From Dysgonomonas sp. HGC4 (GTDB lineage: Bacteria > Bacteroidota > Bacteroidia > Bacteroidales > Dysgonomonadaceae), in contig NZ_CVRU01000111.1 of assembly GCF_001261715.1 (NCBI RefSeq), positions 44,511 through 108,510 of the forward strand: a stretch of 64,000 nucleotides of DNA. Direction: 5' to 3'. The position numbers were made by a program, and so were the translations under genes. Shown here piece by piece: positions 63,750 to 64,000 of the stretch; positions within the stretch are counted from its first letter, which is position 1; every line of letters begins with the position of its first letter. The notes beneath the pieces were generated by a model. It worked only from the letters and a program-made list of their open reading frames with translations. It was not told where the DNA came from and made no database searches.

Positions 63750-64000
63750 AAGTTATATTGATCAATATTAATTTAAAGTCTCAGATTTATGAAATGTTTC
63801 AGCAAGTATAAAAGCACAGCATCTCATAAGTTACAAGTATTTAATGATGGGCTTTTGCCTCTTTATTTTTCCCAAGGACAAAGGTATTATTTTAGTCTAA
63901 AAGCAGAAGCCAAACTATTTGAAATTATGAATAGAAAACAACAATAATACCTTATATATATAATACTATAACTTTGCTAACACAAAAGAATTATACTTAA
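63750..64000. other. upstream region of cobT with two promoter elements
   Basis: TACCTTTG on the minus strand (63879-63886) probably drives cobT. TAACTTTG on the plus strand (63969-63976) points to a gene beyond the window. AAAGTCT-C-AGATTT near 63775-63788 is a mismatched member of the dispersed palindromes. I saw no cobalamin riboswitch box. Confidence 0.5.

Noticed and set aside
63750..64000. Cobalamin riboswitch before cobT
   Set aside because: The typical B12 box (GCCACTG-like) was not found in the visible region on the minus strand; a more distant upstream gene could still carry one.

Overview
The window reads as chromosomal DNA of a Bacteroidota bacterium, most like the Bacteroidales and probably near Dysgonomonas; the genus is an inference. 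The reasons are low GC, weak ribosome binding sites, many promoters with the Bacteroidetes -7 element TAnnTTTG, a TonB-dependent receptor with a carboxypeptidase-like N-terminal domain, many lipoproteins and exported glycosidases, a type IX-like sorting tail, and exported proteins starting with the VGIN-type module. No rRNA, tRNA, integrase, transposase or intact insertion sequence was seen.

Layout. 1-5.8 kb: an unfinished BspA-like leucine-rich-repeat protein, a small acidic protein, then a minus-strand locus of TonB receptor, TPR protein, membrane protein, winged-helix regulator and PnuC-type transporter. 5.9-11.1 kb: phage-derived genes in two transcription units, tail/fibre-like genes and then a holin / GH19 endolysin / spanin-like lysis cassette. 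11.2-19.4 kb: envelope enzymes (M20 hydrolase, alpha/beta hydrolase, PafA phosphatase, YiiX-like hydrolase), a SUKH-like protein and a WG-repeat protein. 19.5-26.4 kb: a long-repeat surface protein with an S74 chaperone tail, an ECF sigma factor with a His-rich membrane partner, a SUFU protein, a divergent HxlR/DJ-1 pair and a YARHG protein. 26.7-33.8 kb: glycan genes (DUF2264, GH88, GH2, KduI). 34-39.6 kb: a GT39-like transferase, a small lipoprotein, a CPA2 antiporter and a C1q-like protein. 39.8-41.6 kb: a second phage piece (portal-like and DUF6712-like genes), followed by a decayed four-repeat CRISPR-like array. 42-54 kb: an MFS exporter with a long leader, two small envelope genes, GH20 hexosaminidase, a DEAD-box helicase, a repeat-rich exported protein behind a 25-unit GA microsatellite, and GH29 fucosidase. 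54.3-58.5 kb: an undescribed five-gene envelope operon. 58.5-63.7 kb: a DUF3829-like protein, CDF transporter, rhomboid protease and cobC, cobS, cobT.

How the genes may work together. GH88, KduI, GH2, GH20 and GH29 point to breakdown of uronate-, galactose-, hexosamine- and fucose-containing glycans, but no SusC/SusD pair is present. The cob genes form the nucleotide-loop end of cobalamin assembly.

The most interesting signals are two. (1) Three intact phage-gene transcription units, in two places 29 kb apart, each have the same motif TTTATCTATA 10-26 bases before the first start codon, and each ends in its own hairpin; this suggests a split but co-regulated phage-derived system (gene-transfer-agent-like or similar). 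(2) The GA microsatellite lies inside a short frame that one extra GA unit would join to a long open frame ending in an ATGA overlap with the start of the repeat-rich exported protein, as expected for a phase-variable translational switch. Both are hypotheses. All readings were made by eye without database searches.
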